Assembly: GCA_003154555.1 (NCBI GenBank)
Contig: PMDT01000238.1
Span: 1 to 5,080, forward strand
Reading direction: 5' to 3'
DNA length: 5,080 nt
From: Spirochaetaceae bacterium
GTDB taxonomy: Bacteria > Spirochaetota > Spirochaetia > SZUA-6 > Fen-1364
The notes beneath the pieces were generated by a model, which saw nothing but the letters and a program-made list of their open reading frames with translations, searched no databases and was not told where the DNA came from. Made by a program: the position numbers and the translations under genes. Of the stretch, positions 1 through 5,080 are shown one piece after another. Positions within the stretch are counted from its first letter, which is position 1, and each line of letters opens with the position of its first letter.

Positions 1-762
1 GCCATCATTTCCGACTCGTTCAACTCGCTCACCGACATCGTCGCATCCACTATCGTGCTCATCAGCGTGCGCAGCTCCCACAAGGCGCCGGATGCCGACC
101 ATCCCTTCGGGCACAAGCGCGCCCAGCCCCTTGCCGGTCTCATGGTCGCAATCCTCACCGGGATCGTGGGATTCCAGATCATCGCCCAGTCAGTGGGACG
201 GCTTTTCAGCGGGGAGAAGTCAGAGAAGGGACTGCTGCCCATCATCCTGCTGCTCGCGGTCATGGTCATCAAGCTGGGCATGCACCTCTACGTCCGGGCA
301 GCAGCGGTACGCGCCGGCAGCACGGCGCTCATGGCCTCCGCGACCGATCACAGGAACGACGTCCTCATCTCCATCGCGGTGTTGATCGGCGTCGTCATGT
401 CGAATCTCGGGCTTCCGATCTTCGATCCCGTGGCTGCCATCCTCGTGGGCGCATGGATCATCCGCGCGGGTTTCTCCATCGGCCAGGCCAATATCAAGTA
501 CCTCATGGGGGAGGCTCCGCCGGCGGAGCTCGTCGCGCGCATCCGCGGCAAGGCCACGGCAATCGAAGGCGTGCTGGGCTTGAATGACGTCTTTGCCCAC
601 TACGTGGGCACGACGGTGGAGATCGAAGTGCATATCGACGTCGACCCGCGCATCAACATCGAGCAGGCGCACGAGATCGGCAAGAAGGTCCAGAGCGCCA
701 TCGAAGAAATGGCCGAGGTCTCCCGGGCCTTCATCCATATCGATCCGCTGGGAAGCGACTGA
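1..762 (+). CDS. Cation diffusion facilitator (CDF) metal efflux transporter, 5'-truncated by window edge
   Basis: Inner-membrane antiporter of the CDF family, expected to export a divalent metal cation in exchange for protons. The frame is open from base 1, so the start and first membrane segment lie outside the window; 253 residues are visible. The peptide opens inside TM2 with SDSFNSLTD, followed by the family signature PDADHPFGH at the cytoplasmic loop. Hydrophobic stretches near residues 44-68, 78-98, 120-140 and 142-160 fit TM3-TM6. Residues from about 165 to the end form the soluble C-terminal dimerisation domain (EVHIDVDP, then AFIHIDPLGSD). The transport-site residues read N8xxxD12 in TM2 and D116xxxD120 in TM5, instead of the HxxxD pairs of zinc CDFs; this resembles manganese-type CDFs such as MntE. 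Metal choice is inference, while family membership is firm. The gene converges on pncA with three bases between the stops. No terminator or regulator is visible. Confidence 0.93.
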   Translation, partial: AIISDSFNSLTDIVASTIVLISVRSSHKAPDADHPFGHKRAQPLAGLMVAILTGIVGFQIIAQSVGRLFSGEKSEKGLLPIILLLAVMVIKLGMHLYVRAAAVRAGSTALMASATDHRNDVLISIAVLIGVVMSNLGLPIFDPVAAILVGAWIIRAGFSIGQANIKYLMGEAPPAELVARIRGKATAIEGVLGLNDVFAHYVGTTVEIEVHIDVDPRINIEQAHEIGKKVQSAIEEMAEVSRAFIHIDPLGSD

Positions 763-765
763 GGC

Positions 766-1398
766 TCAGCCCAGCGCGGCCGAATCGACGAGAGCAGCCC
801 CGGCCTTTCGCATTGCATCGAGCGCCTCGCGGACGCTGTCGCGTGGAAAATCAACGCCTCGGCAGGCATCGGTTACCAGGGTGACGCGAAGGCCGAGCCT
901 GTGCGCGTCGAGAACCGACGCCTTCACACAGTAGTCCGTGGCCAGGCCGCAGACAAAGAGCTCGCGCACGGCGAGGCCCTTGAGATACTGCCGAAGGCCC
1001 GTGCCCGTGCGGCGGTCGTTTTCGAAAAACGCAGAATAGGAATCGAGTGAGCGCCGCATGCCCTTGCGGAGGATGAGACCGAGCGGCCGCGCGTCCAGCC
1101 GGGGATGCAGCTCCGCTCCCCGGGTGCCCTGCACGCAGTGGTCGGGCCAGAGCACCTGCTGAATGCCGCCCGCATCCACGACATCCAACGGCATGCGCCC
1201 GGGATGCGCCGAAGCAAAAGAGACGTGGTCCGGCGGATGCCAGTCCTGCGTGGCGATGATCCGGGGAAACAGGGGCATGATCCGATTGATGACGGCGATG
1301 ATGCTGTCCCCCTCATGCACGGCAAGGCTGCCGCCCGGGCAGAAGTCATTCTGCACGTCGACGATGAGGAGAGCGCGTTGCGCGGCCTGCTTTTTCAT
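766..1398 (-). CDS. pncA: Nicotinamidase / pyrazinamidase
   Basis: Cytoplasmic isochorismatase-fold amidohydrolase that converts nicotinamide to nicotinate and ammonia in NAD salvage; family members also hydrolyse pyrazinamide. The 210-residue length matches typical PncA (E. coli about 213). The catalytic triad is visible: D14 in LIVDVQNDF, K112 in LRKGM, and nucleophile C157 in GLATDYCVKAS. Metal ligands match the mycobacterial set: D52, H54 and H58 in TQDWHPPDHVSF, and H87 in WPDHCVQG. The VCGLATDYC segment carries the family's conserved pre-nucleophile turn. The ATG at 1398 is chosen because the first beta strand (ALLIVDVQ) begins at residue 9, as in homologues; no clear Shine-Dalgarno precedes it (upstream bases are CGCGCCAC). 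The upstream small gene ends 21 bases away on the same strand, so co-transcription is likely. Nothing is truncated or missing. Confidence 0.96.
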   Translation of the reverse strand: MKKQAAQRALLIVDVQNDFCPGGSLAVHEGDSIIAVINRIMPLFPRIIATQDWHPPDHVSFASAHPGRMPLDVVDAGGIQQVLWPDHCVQGTRGAELHPRLDARPLGLILRKGMRRSLDSYSAFFENDRRTGTGLRQYLKGLAVRELFVCGLATDYCVKASVLDAHRLGLRVTLVTDACRGVDFPRDSVREALDAMRKAGAALVDSAALG

Positions 1399-1419
1399 GT
1401 GGCGCGGGCGCGAGACCCG

Positions 1420-1641
1420 TCAGATCGTGCGGCTGACGATCTGCGCGGCATTGCGGCGGATGAAATCCATTGCCGCCCCTTCGGTGTCGAAATGCTCCGA
1501 CCGCGTGACGTAGGAGAAGGCGGGAAACGATTCCAGGGCGCGCGCAGGGCGCCACTGCGCGACCCATCGATTGCTGCGGGCAAGCGCACGGAATTCGATG
1601 CCGTGGGTCGTATCGACCATGATTCCCAGGGTTGTTTCCAT
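1420..1641 (-). CDS. Small uncharacterised protein upstream of pncA
   Basis: A 73-residue product that I do not recognise. It begins METTLGIMVDTTHGIEFR and ends RRNAAQIVSRTI. It has no signal peptide or membrane segment. The composition looks like a small soluble alpha/beta domain: strand-like stretches (GIEFRALA, RWVAQWRP, FSYVTRSEHF), then a likely helix (EGAAMDFIRRNAAQIV). Support for coding is its position: it fills the space between pncA and the divergent C45 gene, lies 21 bases upstream of pncA on the same strand, and has a plausible aromatic and charged composition, unlike the Arg/Ser/Pro-rich translations of the other frames here. The start is uncertain. The ATG at 1641 has only a distant purine run (GGAGAG about 20 bases upstream), while an internal ATG at 1620 has a weak GGGA five bases or so upstream and would give 66 residues. 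It could be a family of unknown function, or less likely a chance frame. Confidence 0.6.
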   Translation of the reverse strand: METTLGIMVDTTHGIEFRALARSNRWVAQWRPARALESFPAFSYVTRSEHFDTEGAAMDFIRRNAAQIVSRTI

Positions 1642-1661
1642 GCTCTGATAATCGGTAGAAT
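1632..1661 (+). promoter_or_regulatory. Candidate promoter for the C45 hydrolase gene
   Basis: TTGTTT (1632-1637) and TAGAAT (1656-1661, five of six matches to TATAAT) are separated by 18 bases. They predict a start near 1668, just before the Shine-Dalgarno at 1677. The -35 box matches only in TTG. It overlaps the first codons of the divergent small gene, so initiation in the two directions may interfere. Proposed by motif and position only. Confidence 0.3.
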
Positions 1662-1676
1662 CTCTCCATCCAGAAA

Positions 1677-1683
1677 GGGGAGG
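1677..1683 (+). promoter_or_regulatory. Shine-Dalgarno fixing a GTG start at 1690
   Basis: GGGGAGG is a strong anti-16S match. It abuts the ATG at 1684 with no spacing, which is too close for initiation, but lies six bases before the in-frame GTG at 1690. The GTG is therefore the better start, and the frame open far upstream, antisense to pncA, is not part of the protein. Confidence 0.75.
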
Positions 1684-1689
1684 ATGTTC

Positions 1690-3519
1690 GTGACAGGAAC
1701 AGTCTCGGAGCGATTCGCGCGGATCGAATCAGCATTCTCCGCGAATGATTTCACCGTTGTCCGTTTTCCCGACCAGGGGGCGTCGGGCGCAATGCGCGGC
1801 TTCCAGCAGACGGGTCAAAGCATCGGCGTCGCGGCCATCCATGACGGCACTCCCATTGCGGCGCGCGGCAAGGCGAAGAAGGCTTACTACGTGGAGGGCA
1901 CCGGCTTCGAAAAAGGCTGGCTTATCGGCAGGATGGCGGAACCCGACGTGTCGCGGATGGCCGGCGCCTATCTCCACGAGGTCGTCCCCGCCTTTTTCGG
2001 CCCGAGCCCGCTGTCCTGGTCCCGGGCGCTCTCCGGCATCGAGACGCTCCTGGTTGACATCATCGAAGGAGCGGCGCGGAAGATGCTGCCGGACATCCCC
2101 GCGGAGTACGTGGAAGAGATGCAGGGCATCGAGGCGGGATGCCGCGACGCCAACCCGCAGACGCGCGTCACGCTGGAGCACCTGCTGGCGCTGAATCTGG
2201 GCATCGATTGCGTTCTCGCCCACGTGTATACCGGGGAGTTGTTCGCGGAAAAAGGCGTGCATCCGTCGTCCCTGCGCACCCCCATCGGCTGCAATTTCTT
2301 CTCCCTCTCGGGCCGCGCGGCCGGTGGCCGGCACTTTTTCGGCAGGGATTTCATGTTTCCTACGGCCGACATCTTCCAGGACACGGCGTGCTTCGTGATC
2401 GCCGCGCCCGAAGACGAAAGGCACCGCTTCTTCCTGGGCCAGACGGCGCCCGGTTTCGTCGGCGTCATGACGGGCATGAACGACGCGGGGGTCGCCGTCG
2501 GTGTGGACATGCTGCCGTCGAGCCTTTGCGACCCCGCGCGGCCCGGCCTCAATTCGCTTCTCCTGCTCCGCGACTGCGTCCAGCACTGCGCAAATGCTGC
2601 CGACGCGGCGGCCCGGATCGAAGCTGCCCCGCGCGGTGTTTCGTGGTTGTACCCCGTGGCGGATGCAGCGGGGAATGCATTCGTCGTGGAGGCGGGCCGG
2701 CATCTGGACCCGGACCAGCCCTTTCCGTATTTCAAAGGCGTGCCGGGTTACTGTAGAAAGCATCTGCCGGACATCGCCTGGATCGAGCGAACGCGGGCGG
2801 CTCACGCGCTGCCGGCGCCCGCGGCAGGACTCTGCGTGCGGCAGCGCGACTATGCCTATCCCCGCGAGTACCTGGCTCGCTGGAACGAGGGATTGTGGAA
2901 CGCCTTCGGCGGCACCTGGCTGCAGCGCCTTGCCGGCTTCTTCAGGCTCGTGTTCTCAGAGCTCGGGGGATGGATCTTTACGCATCGTTACCCGGTTCGG
3001 ACGCGGGACATGCGAAAGCTCCTGGGCGATCTCGATTTTCAACATGTGGATTTCGGCGACCGCGGATACATCAACCGGCATCACACGGAGCGCAACTGCC
3101 CGGGGCCGTTCTACTTTGCGCCGCAGCGGGAAAGCCGCGGCGATGTGCTTGTCGCCACCAACAGCGCCATTTGCCCGGAAATGCGCCTGACGGCAATGAC
3201 CGAATGGATCGCGCTGCTCGCCGGCGGGGAGCAGAACGACATCCAGTGGCGCTACGATGAGCTGAATCGACAGATCCTCGACGCGCTGGACGCTGCGCCG
3301 GACGGCATCAGCGACCAGGAGGCATGGCGTCTGATCGATTTCCTCCATCCAAACGGACCTTGCAGGAGCTACTACAATCCGAACGGCAGAAAGTGGGAAG
3401 ACATCCAGGTCGGCGGGAGCGTGACACTCTGCGAGCTCACGAGCCGGACGATGACGAGCCGGTTCGGCTACTACGGCGACCCCCCGGTCACCATTCACCT
3501 CCGGCCCTTCATGCCGTAG
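1690..3519 (+). CDS. C45-family autoproteolytic acyltransferase/hydrolase (penicillin acyltransferase-like Ntn-hydrolase)
   Basis: A 609-residue protein from the GTG at 1690 (MTGTVSERFARIESAF). The peptidase C45 / acyl-CoA:6-aminopenicillanate acyltransferase fold belongs to the N-terminal-nucleophile hydrolases, which cleave or transfer amide-linked acyl groups after self-cleavage exposes a cysteine. Here TPIGCNFFSL places the nucleophile at C201, so processing between G200 and C201 would give chains of about 200 and 409 residues. Downstream marks are the GRDFMF loop (R219, D220), GMNDAGVAVG with N264, the strand pair GVSWLYPVADAAG and AFVVEAG, and VLVATNSAICPEMR with N491. These correspond to conserved elements of C45 and choloylglycine-hydrolase-like enzymes. 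No signal peptide is visible, so it is probably cytoplasmic. It is longer than typical members, with an extra segment at about 350-480 that includes an aromatic amphipathic stretch near 410-430. The substrate cannot be told. It stands alone between a divergent and a convergent gene. Confidence 0.83.
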   Translation: MTGTVSERFARIESAFSANDFTVVRFPDQGASGAMRGFQQTGQSIGVAAIHDGTPIAARGKAKKAYYVEGTGFEKGWLIGRMAEPDVSRMAGAYLHEVVPAFFGPSPLSWSRALSGIETLLVDIIEGAARKMLPDIPAEYVEEMQGIEAGCRDANPQTRVTLEHLLALNLGIDCVLAHVYTGELFAEKGVHPSSLRTPIGCNFFSLSGRAAGGRHFFGRDFMFPTADIFQDTACFVIAAPEDERHRFFLGQTAPGFVGVMTGMNDAGVAVGVDMLPSSLCDPARPGLNSLLLLRDCVQHCANAADAAARIEAAPRGVSWLYPVADAAGNAFVVEAGRHLDPDQPFPYFKGVPGYCRKHLPDIAWIERTRAAHALPAPAAGLCVRQRDYAYPREYLARWNEGLWNAFGGTWLQRLAGFFRLVFSELGGWIFTHRYPVRTRDMRKLLGDLDFQHVDFGDRGYINRHHTERNCPGPFYFAPQRESRGDVLVATNSAICPEMRLTAMTEWIALLAGGEQNDIQWRYDELNRQILDALDAAPDGISDQEAWRLIDFLHPNGPCRSYYNPNGRKWEDIQVGGSVTLCELTSRTMTSRFGYYGDPPVTIHLRPFMP

Positions 3520-3541
3520 GAAGGCGACGCCCGCCGCGACG

Positions 3542-3557
3542 AGGAGCGACTGCTCCT
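3542..3557. terminator. Weak candidate bidirectional stem-loop between convergent genes
   Basis: AGGAGC and GCTCCT form a six-base-pair stem around a GACT loop in the short gap between the C45 gene and the TetR gene. It overlaps the TetR stop codon at 3556-3558. It is symmetric and could serve both strands, but it is short and lacks a following T-run, so intrinsic termination is doubtful. Confidence 0.25.
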
Positions 3558-4185
3558 AGATCAGCAGGGCCTGGGCATGCGCGATCCATTCATCGCCATT
3601 GCCGGCGATCCACTCCGGCAGCAGGTTGTCGATGAGGAGCGTTGCCCACCCGTGCACGCTCGCCCATATCGAAAGCCCGAGCGCGCGCGTCTCCCGGCCG
3701 CTCCGCCATCCGGCGGCCTGTGCCTTGCCGACCGCGCTAAAGAGGTACCCCAGCGCCCTTTCGCTGTTCAGTCGGCACTTTTCCGAGTGAAGGCTGTACC
3801 CGAGCGGGGAAAACATGAGCTTGTAGAGCGCGGGGCGCTCCCGCGCAAAATCGATGTAGGCGCGAAAGAGGCGCATGACGTCCGCGCCGGCGTCGACGGC
3901 CGGATGCCCGGCCTCGGCGGTGGCTTCCGCGCCCGGCGCCGCATCGGCGGGACCGGCCACGGCGAGCCTGTCGGCAAGCATGCCGAATCCATCGGCGGCG
4001 ATATTGATGAGCAGCTCCTTCTTGTCCTTGAAATGACGGTACGGTGCGGTCTTTGACACGCCCGCGGACTCGGCCAGCTTGCGCAGGCTCAAGCCCTGGA
4101 GACCATCTTTTTCAAGCGAATCGAGCGCCGCGTCCATGAGGGTTTTCCGCAACGATCCATGGTGGTAGCGATCTTTTGCCTCCAT
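3556..4185 (-). CDS. TetR/AcrR-family transcriptional repressor with WHG-type C-terminal domain
   Basis: A 209-residue one-component regulator. The N-terminal DNA-binding domain is textbook: YHHGSLRKTL at 7-16, then the helix-turn-helix LSLRKLAESAGVSKTAPYRHF at 32-52, followed by KDKKELL. The C-terminal ligand/dimerisation domain contains IWASVHGWATLL (W174, H178, G179), the mark of the WHG group of TetR proteins. An Ala/Pro/Glu-rich stretch links the two parts. The start is set at the ATG at 4185 because YHHG lies six residues later, as in relatives. The frame stays open upstream, but that part reads through the operator region. No Shine-Dalgarno precedes this ATG, and a -10-like TATACT sits seven bases away, so translation may be leaderless. 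It is divergent from an oxidoreductase gene with two matching operators between them, so autoregulation and repression of that neighbour are likely. The ligand is unknown. Confidence 0.94.
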   Translation of the reverse strand: MEAKDRYHHGSLRKTLMDAALDSLEKDGLQGLSLRKLAESAGVSKTAPYRHFKDKKELLINIAADGFGMLADRLAVAGPADAAPGAEATAEAGHPAVDAGADVMRLFRAYIDFARERPALYKLMFSPLGYSLHSEKCRLNSERALGYLFSAVGKAQAAGWRSGRETRALGLSIWASVHGWATLLIDNLLPEWIAGNGDEWIAHAQALLI

Positions 4186-4191
4186 GCTCAG

Positions 4192-4220
4192 AGTATACAG
4201 AATAATGTTGACGCTGCCTA
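4192..4220 (-). promoter_or_regulatory. Candidate promoter of the TetR gene (leaderless)
   Basis: On the minus strand TAGGCA (4220-4215) and TATACT (4197-4192, five of six matches) are 17 bases apart. The predicted start falls about at the A of the TetR ATG. An alternative pair lies further upstream: TTGGCA (4256-4251), 16 bases, then GATAAT (4234-4229), which would give a leader of roughly 35-40 bases without a clear Shine-Dalgarno. Either would be covered by an operator copy. Confidence 0.4.
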
Positions 4221-4223
4221 CAT
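4205..4223. promoter_or_regulatory. Imperfect TetR-family operator, copy 2
   Basis: ATGTTGACGCTGCCTACAT is a degenerate inverted repeat that matches 15 of 19 positions of the perfect palindrome centred 36 bases away. It covers the -35 of the oxidoreductase promoter and the -35 and spacer of the proposed TetR promoter. Identification as an operator rests on this repetition and on its place between a repressor gene and its divergent neighbour. Confidence 0.6.
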
Positions 4224-4236
4224 TCGCGATTATCTT
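4208..4236 (+). promoter_or_regulatory. Promoter of the divergent oxidoreductase gene
   Basis: TTGACG (4208-4213, five of six) and TATCTT (4231-4236, four of six) are separated by 17 bases, predicting a start near 4242-4244. The -35 lies inside the imperfect operator, and the start lies inside the perfect one. The spacing and the good Shine-Dalgarno that follows make this the most convincing promoter in the window. Confidence 0.6.
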
Positions 4237-4239
4237 GAC

Positions 4240-4260
4240 TATGTTGGCATTGCCAACATA
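4240..4260. promoter_or_regulatory. Perfect palindromic TetR-family operator, copy 1
   Basis: A 21-base perfect inverted repeat: arm TATGTTGGCA, a central T at 4250, then the exact complement TGCCAACATA. It spans the predicted transcription start of the oxidoreductase gene and touches its Shine-Dalgarno. Size and symmetry fit TetR dimers, which commonly bind 15-20-base palindromes. Occupation would block initiation or early elongation. Binding by the adjacent repressor is inferred, not shown. Confidence 0.8.
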
Positions 4261-4265
4261 GGAGG
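4260..4265 (+). promoter_or_regulatory. Shine-Dalgarno for the oxidoreductase gene
   Basis: AGGAGG is a perfect core match, six bases before the ATG at 4272. Its first base is the last base of the perfect operator palindrome. It fixes the start of the downstream gene. Confidence 0.85.
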
Positions 4266-4271
4266 TTGGAC

Positions 4272-5080
4272 ATGACTTTGACTGAATCGGCCCTGAACAG
4301 GCTGCACATAGTGCTTGGCACGGGACCTGTCGGTGCATCGACCGCAAGGACGCTTTTGAAGAAAGGATTACGGGTGAGCATGCTTGGAAAATCCGGGCGA
4401 ATGCCTTCCGTGTTCCTCGACGATCTCACCGCGGATGAACGCGGAAGACTCCAGGTACAGGCCGTTGATGCGCTGGACCGGCAGGCACTGATCACGGCAA
4501 CGCGCGGGGCGTCCCACATCTATCATTGTGCGAATGTCCTTTACCAGGACTGGGAACGGATACTTCCGACTCTGCATGCCAGCGTCCTGGAAGCTGCCCG
4601 CATCAACGGCGCCGTCGTGGCCATTGCGCAGAACCTCTACATGTATGCGCGCGCCGTGCCCGTCATCACGGAGGCAACGCCCGAGGAGGCGCCGTCGCGC
4701 AAGGGCAGGCTGCAGAAGGCGCTGCATGAAAGGCTCGTCGACATGGCGGAGCGGGCCGGCATCTCCTGGACGGTCGTACGCGCGTCCGACTACTACGGTC
4801 CCGGCGGCTTGCTCCAGAGCGTCTTCGGCACCGAACGCTTCCTCGATCCCTTGTTCGCGGGCAAGCGCCCCGGCATGATCGGCGACGTGGACATGCCCCA
4901 CACTTACACCTACATCGAAGACTACGGCCGGGCGCTTGCCATGGCGGCCCTGGATCCTGCCGCGCACGGCGCCGTCTGGATTGTGCCGAATGACCGCACG
5001 CTCACGACGCGTGAGGTGGCGCGCCTCTTCTTCGCGGCCGCGGGGCGCGGCGGGGAGCTCGGGCGCATACCGCGGGCAGT
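4272..5080 (+). CDS. Atypical SDR / NAD(P)-dependent epimerase-like oxidoreductase, 3'-truncated by window edge
   Basis: A Rossmann-fold protein of which 269 residues are visible; the frame is still open at the right edge. The first strand and nucleotide loop read HIVLGTGPVGAST (G16, G18, G21), then the second strand LRVSMLGKSGR with K40 and R43 where NAD-preferring enzymes usually have an acidic residue, which hints at NADP(H). D66 follows the third strand, and NLYMYA (121-126) and TEATPEEAP lead to RKGRLQKAL and then RASDYYGPGG (170-179), the typical end of the epimerase/dehydratase core. The catalytic YxxxK is not present: the position four before K149 is G145. This fits the 'atypical' or extended SDR relatives with NLYMY and ASDxYGPG motifs. 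The reaction and substrate are unknown. The start is fixed by AGGAGG six bases upstream. It is divergent from, and probably repressed by, the TetR gene. Confidence 0.88.
   Translation, partial: MTLTESALNRLHIVLGTGPVGASTARTLLKKGLRVSMLGKSGRMPSVFLDDLTADERGRLQVQAVDALDRQALITATRGASHIYHCANVLYQDWERILPTLHASVLEAARINGAVVAIAQNLYMYARAVPVITEATPEEAPSRKGRLQKALHERLVDMAERAGISWTVVRASDYYGPGGLLQSVFGTERFLDPLFAGKRPGMIGDVDMPHTYTYIEDYGRALAMAALDPAAHGAVWIVPNDRTLTTREVARLFFAAAGRGGELGRIPRA

Noticed and set aside
220..738. Minus-strand open frame of 172 codons opposite the CDF gene
   Set aside because: Asp/His/Arg-rich complement of membrane-protein codons; no supporting signal.
1105..1689. Plus-strand open frame continuous with the C45 gene, which would make an 804-residue protein
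   Set aside because: It lies antisense to pncA and the small gene, has low-complexity charged composition without family motifs, and is excluded by the Shine-Dalgarno at 1677-1683.
1642..1689. Promoter for the small gene and pncA on the minus strand
   Set aside because: GATTAT near 1650 matches only four of six -10 bases and no convincing -35 lies at the right distance, so I did not list it.
1968..2735. Second minus-strand open frame of 255 codons opposite the C45 gene
   Set aside because: Ser/Arg/Pro-rich nonsense composition and no recognisable domain.
1729..2805. Minus-strand open frame of 358 codons opposite the C45 gene
   Set aside because: Arg/His/Asp-rich translation without motifs, fully opposite a gene with clear catalytic motifs; a GC-driven shadow.
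2956..3498. Minus-strand open frame of 180 codons opposite the 3' part of the C45 gene
   Set aside because: No motif, and it covers the conserved ATNSA region of the real gene.
3577..4056. Plus-strand open frame opposite the TetR gene
   Set aside because: Antisense to a clear TetR domain; no ribosome binding site or family motif.
4193..4198. GTATAC palindrome upstream of the TetR gene as a third operator
   Set aside because: Only six bases and unrelated to the ATGTTGGCA half-site; better explained as part of the TATACT -10 box.
4186..4347. N-terminal extension of the TetR protein to an ATG at 4347
   Set aside because: It would run through the operators and the start of the divergent gene; TetR homology begins right after the ATG at 4185.
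4368..4967. Minus-strand open frame of 199 codons opposite the oxidoreductase
   Set aside because: Antisense to a gene with a perfect Shine-Dalgarno and Rossmann motifs; composition is His/Arg/Asp-rich.

Overview
The window is GC-rich (well over half G+C by eye) and gene-dense, with Shine-Dalgarno sequences, short gaps and long spurious antisense frames. This is typical of a high-GC bacterial chromosome. The gene families suggest a Gram-negative, probably proteobacterial host, but that is inference and no taxonomic marker is present. I see no rRNA, tRNA, CRISPR, insertion sequence or phage gene.

Layout: (1) 1-762, plus strand: 3' part of a cation diffusion facilitator (CDF) metal exporter that enters from the left edge. 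(2) 766-1398, minus strand: a complete nicotinamidase (pncA), convergent with the CDF gene with only three bases between the two stop codons. (3) 1420-1641, minus strand: a small uncharacterised gene 21 bases upstream of pncA and probably co-transcribed with it. (4) 1690-3519, plus strand: a large C45-type Ntn-hydrolase (penicillin acyltransferase-like autoproteolytic hydrolase/acyltransferase). A strong Shine-Dalgarno points to a GTG start at 1690. (5) 3556-4185, minus strand: a TetR/AcrR-family repressor with a WHG-type C-terminal domain. (6) 4186-4271: an 86-base divergent control region with one perfect and one imperfect copy of a palindromic operator laid over opposed promoters. (7) 4272-5080, plus strand: an atypical short-chain dehydrogenase/epimerase-like protein running off the right edge.

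The best-supported regulatory unit is the TetR gene, the two operators and the dehydrogenase. The repressor probably controls itself and the divergent oxidoreductase. The two operator copies cover the -35 of the oxidoreductase promoter and its transcription start, and one copy also covers the likely repressor promoter. The repressor may be translated from a leaderless mRNA. The CDF exporter, nicotinamidase and C45 hydrolase show no evident shared pathway and look like ordinary neighbouring chromosomal genes. I do not see a clearly new multi-gene system. The most interesting items are the dual operator, the oversized C45 hydrolase and the manganese-like metal site of the CDF protein.
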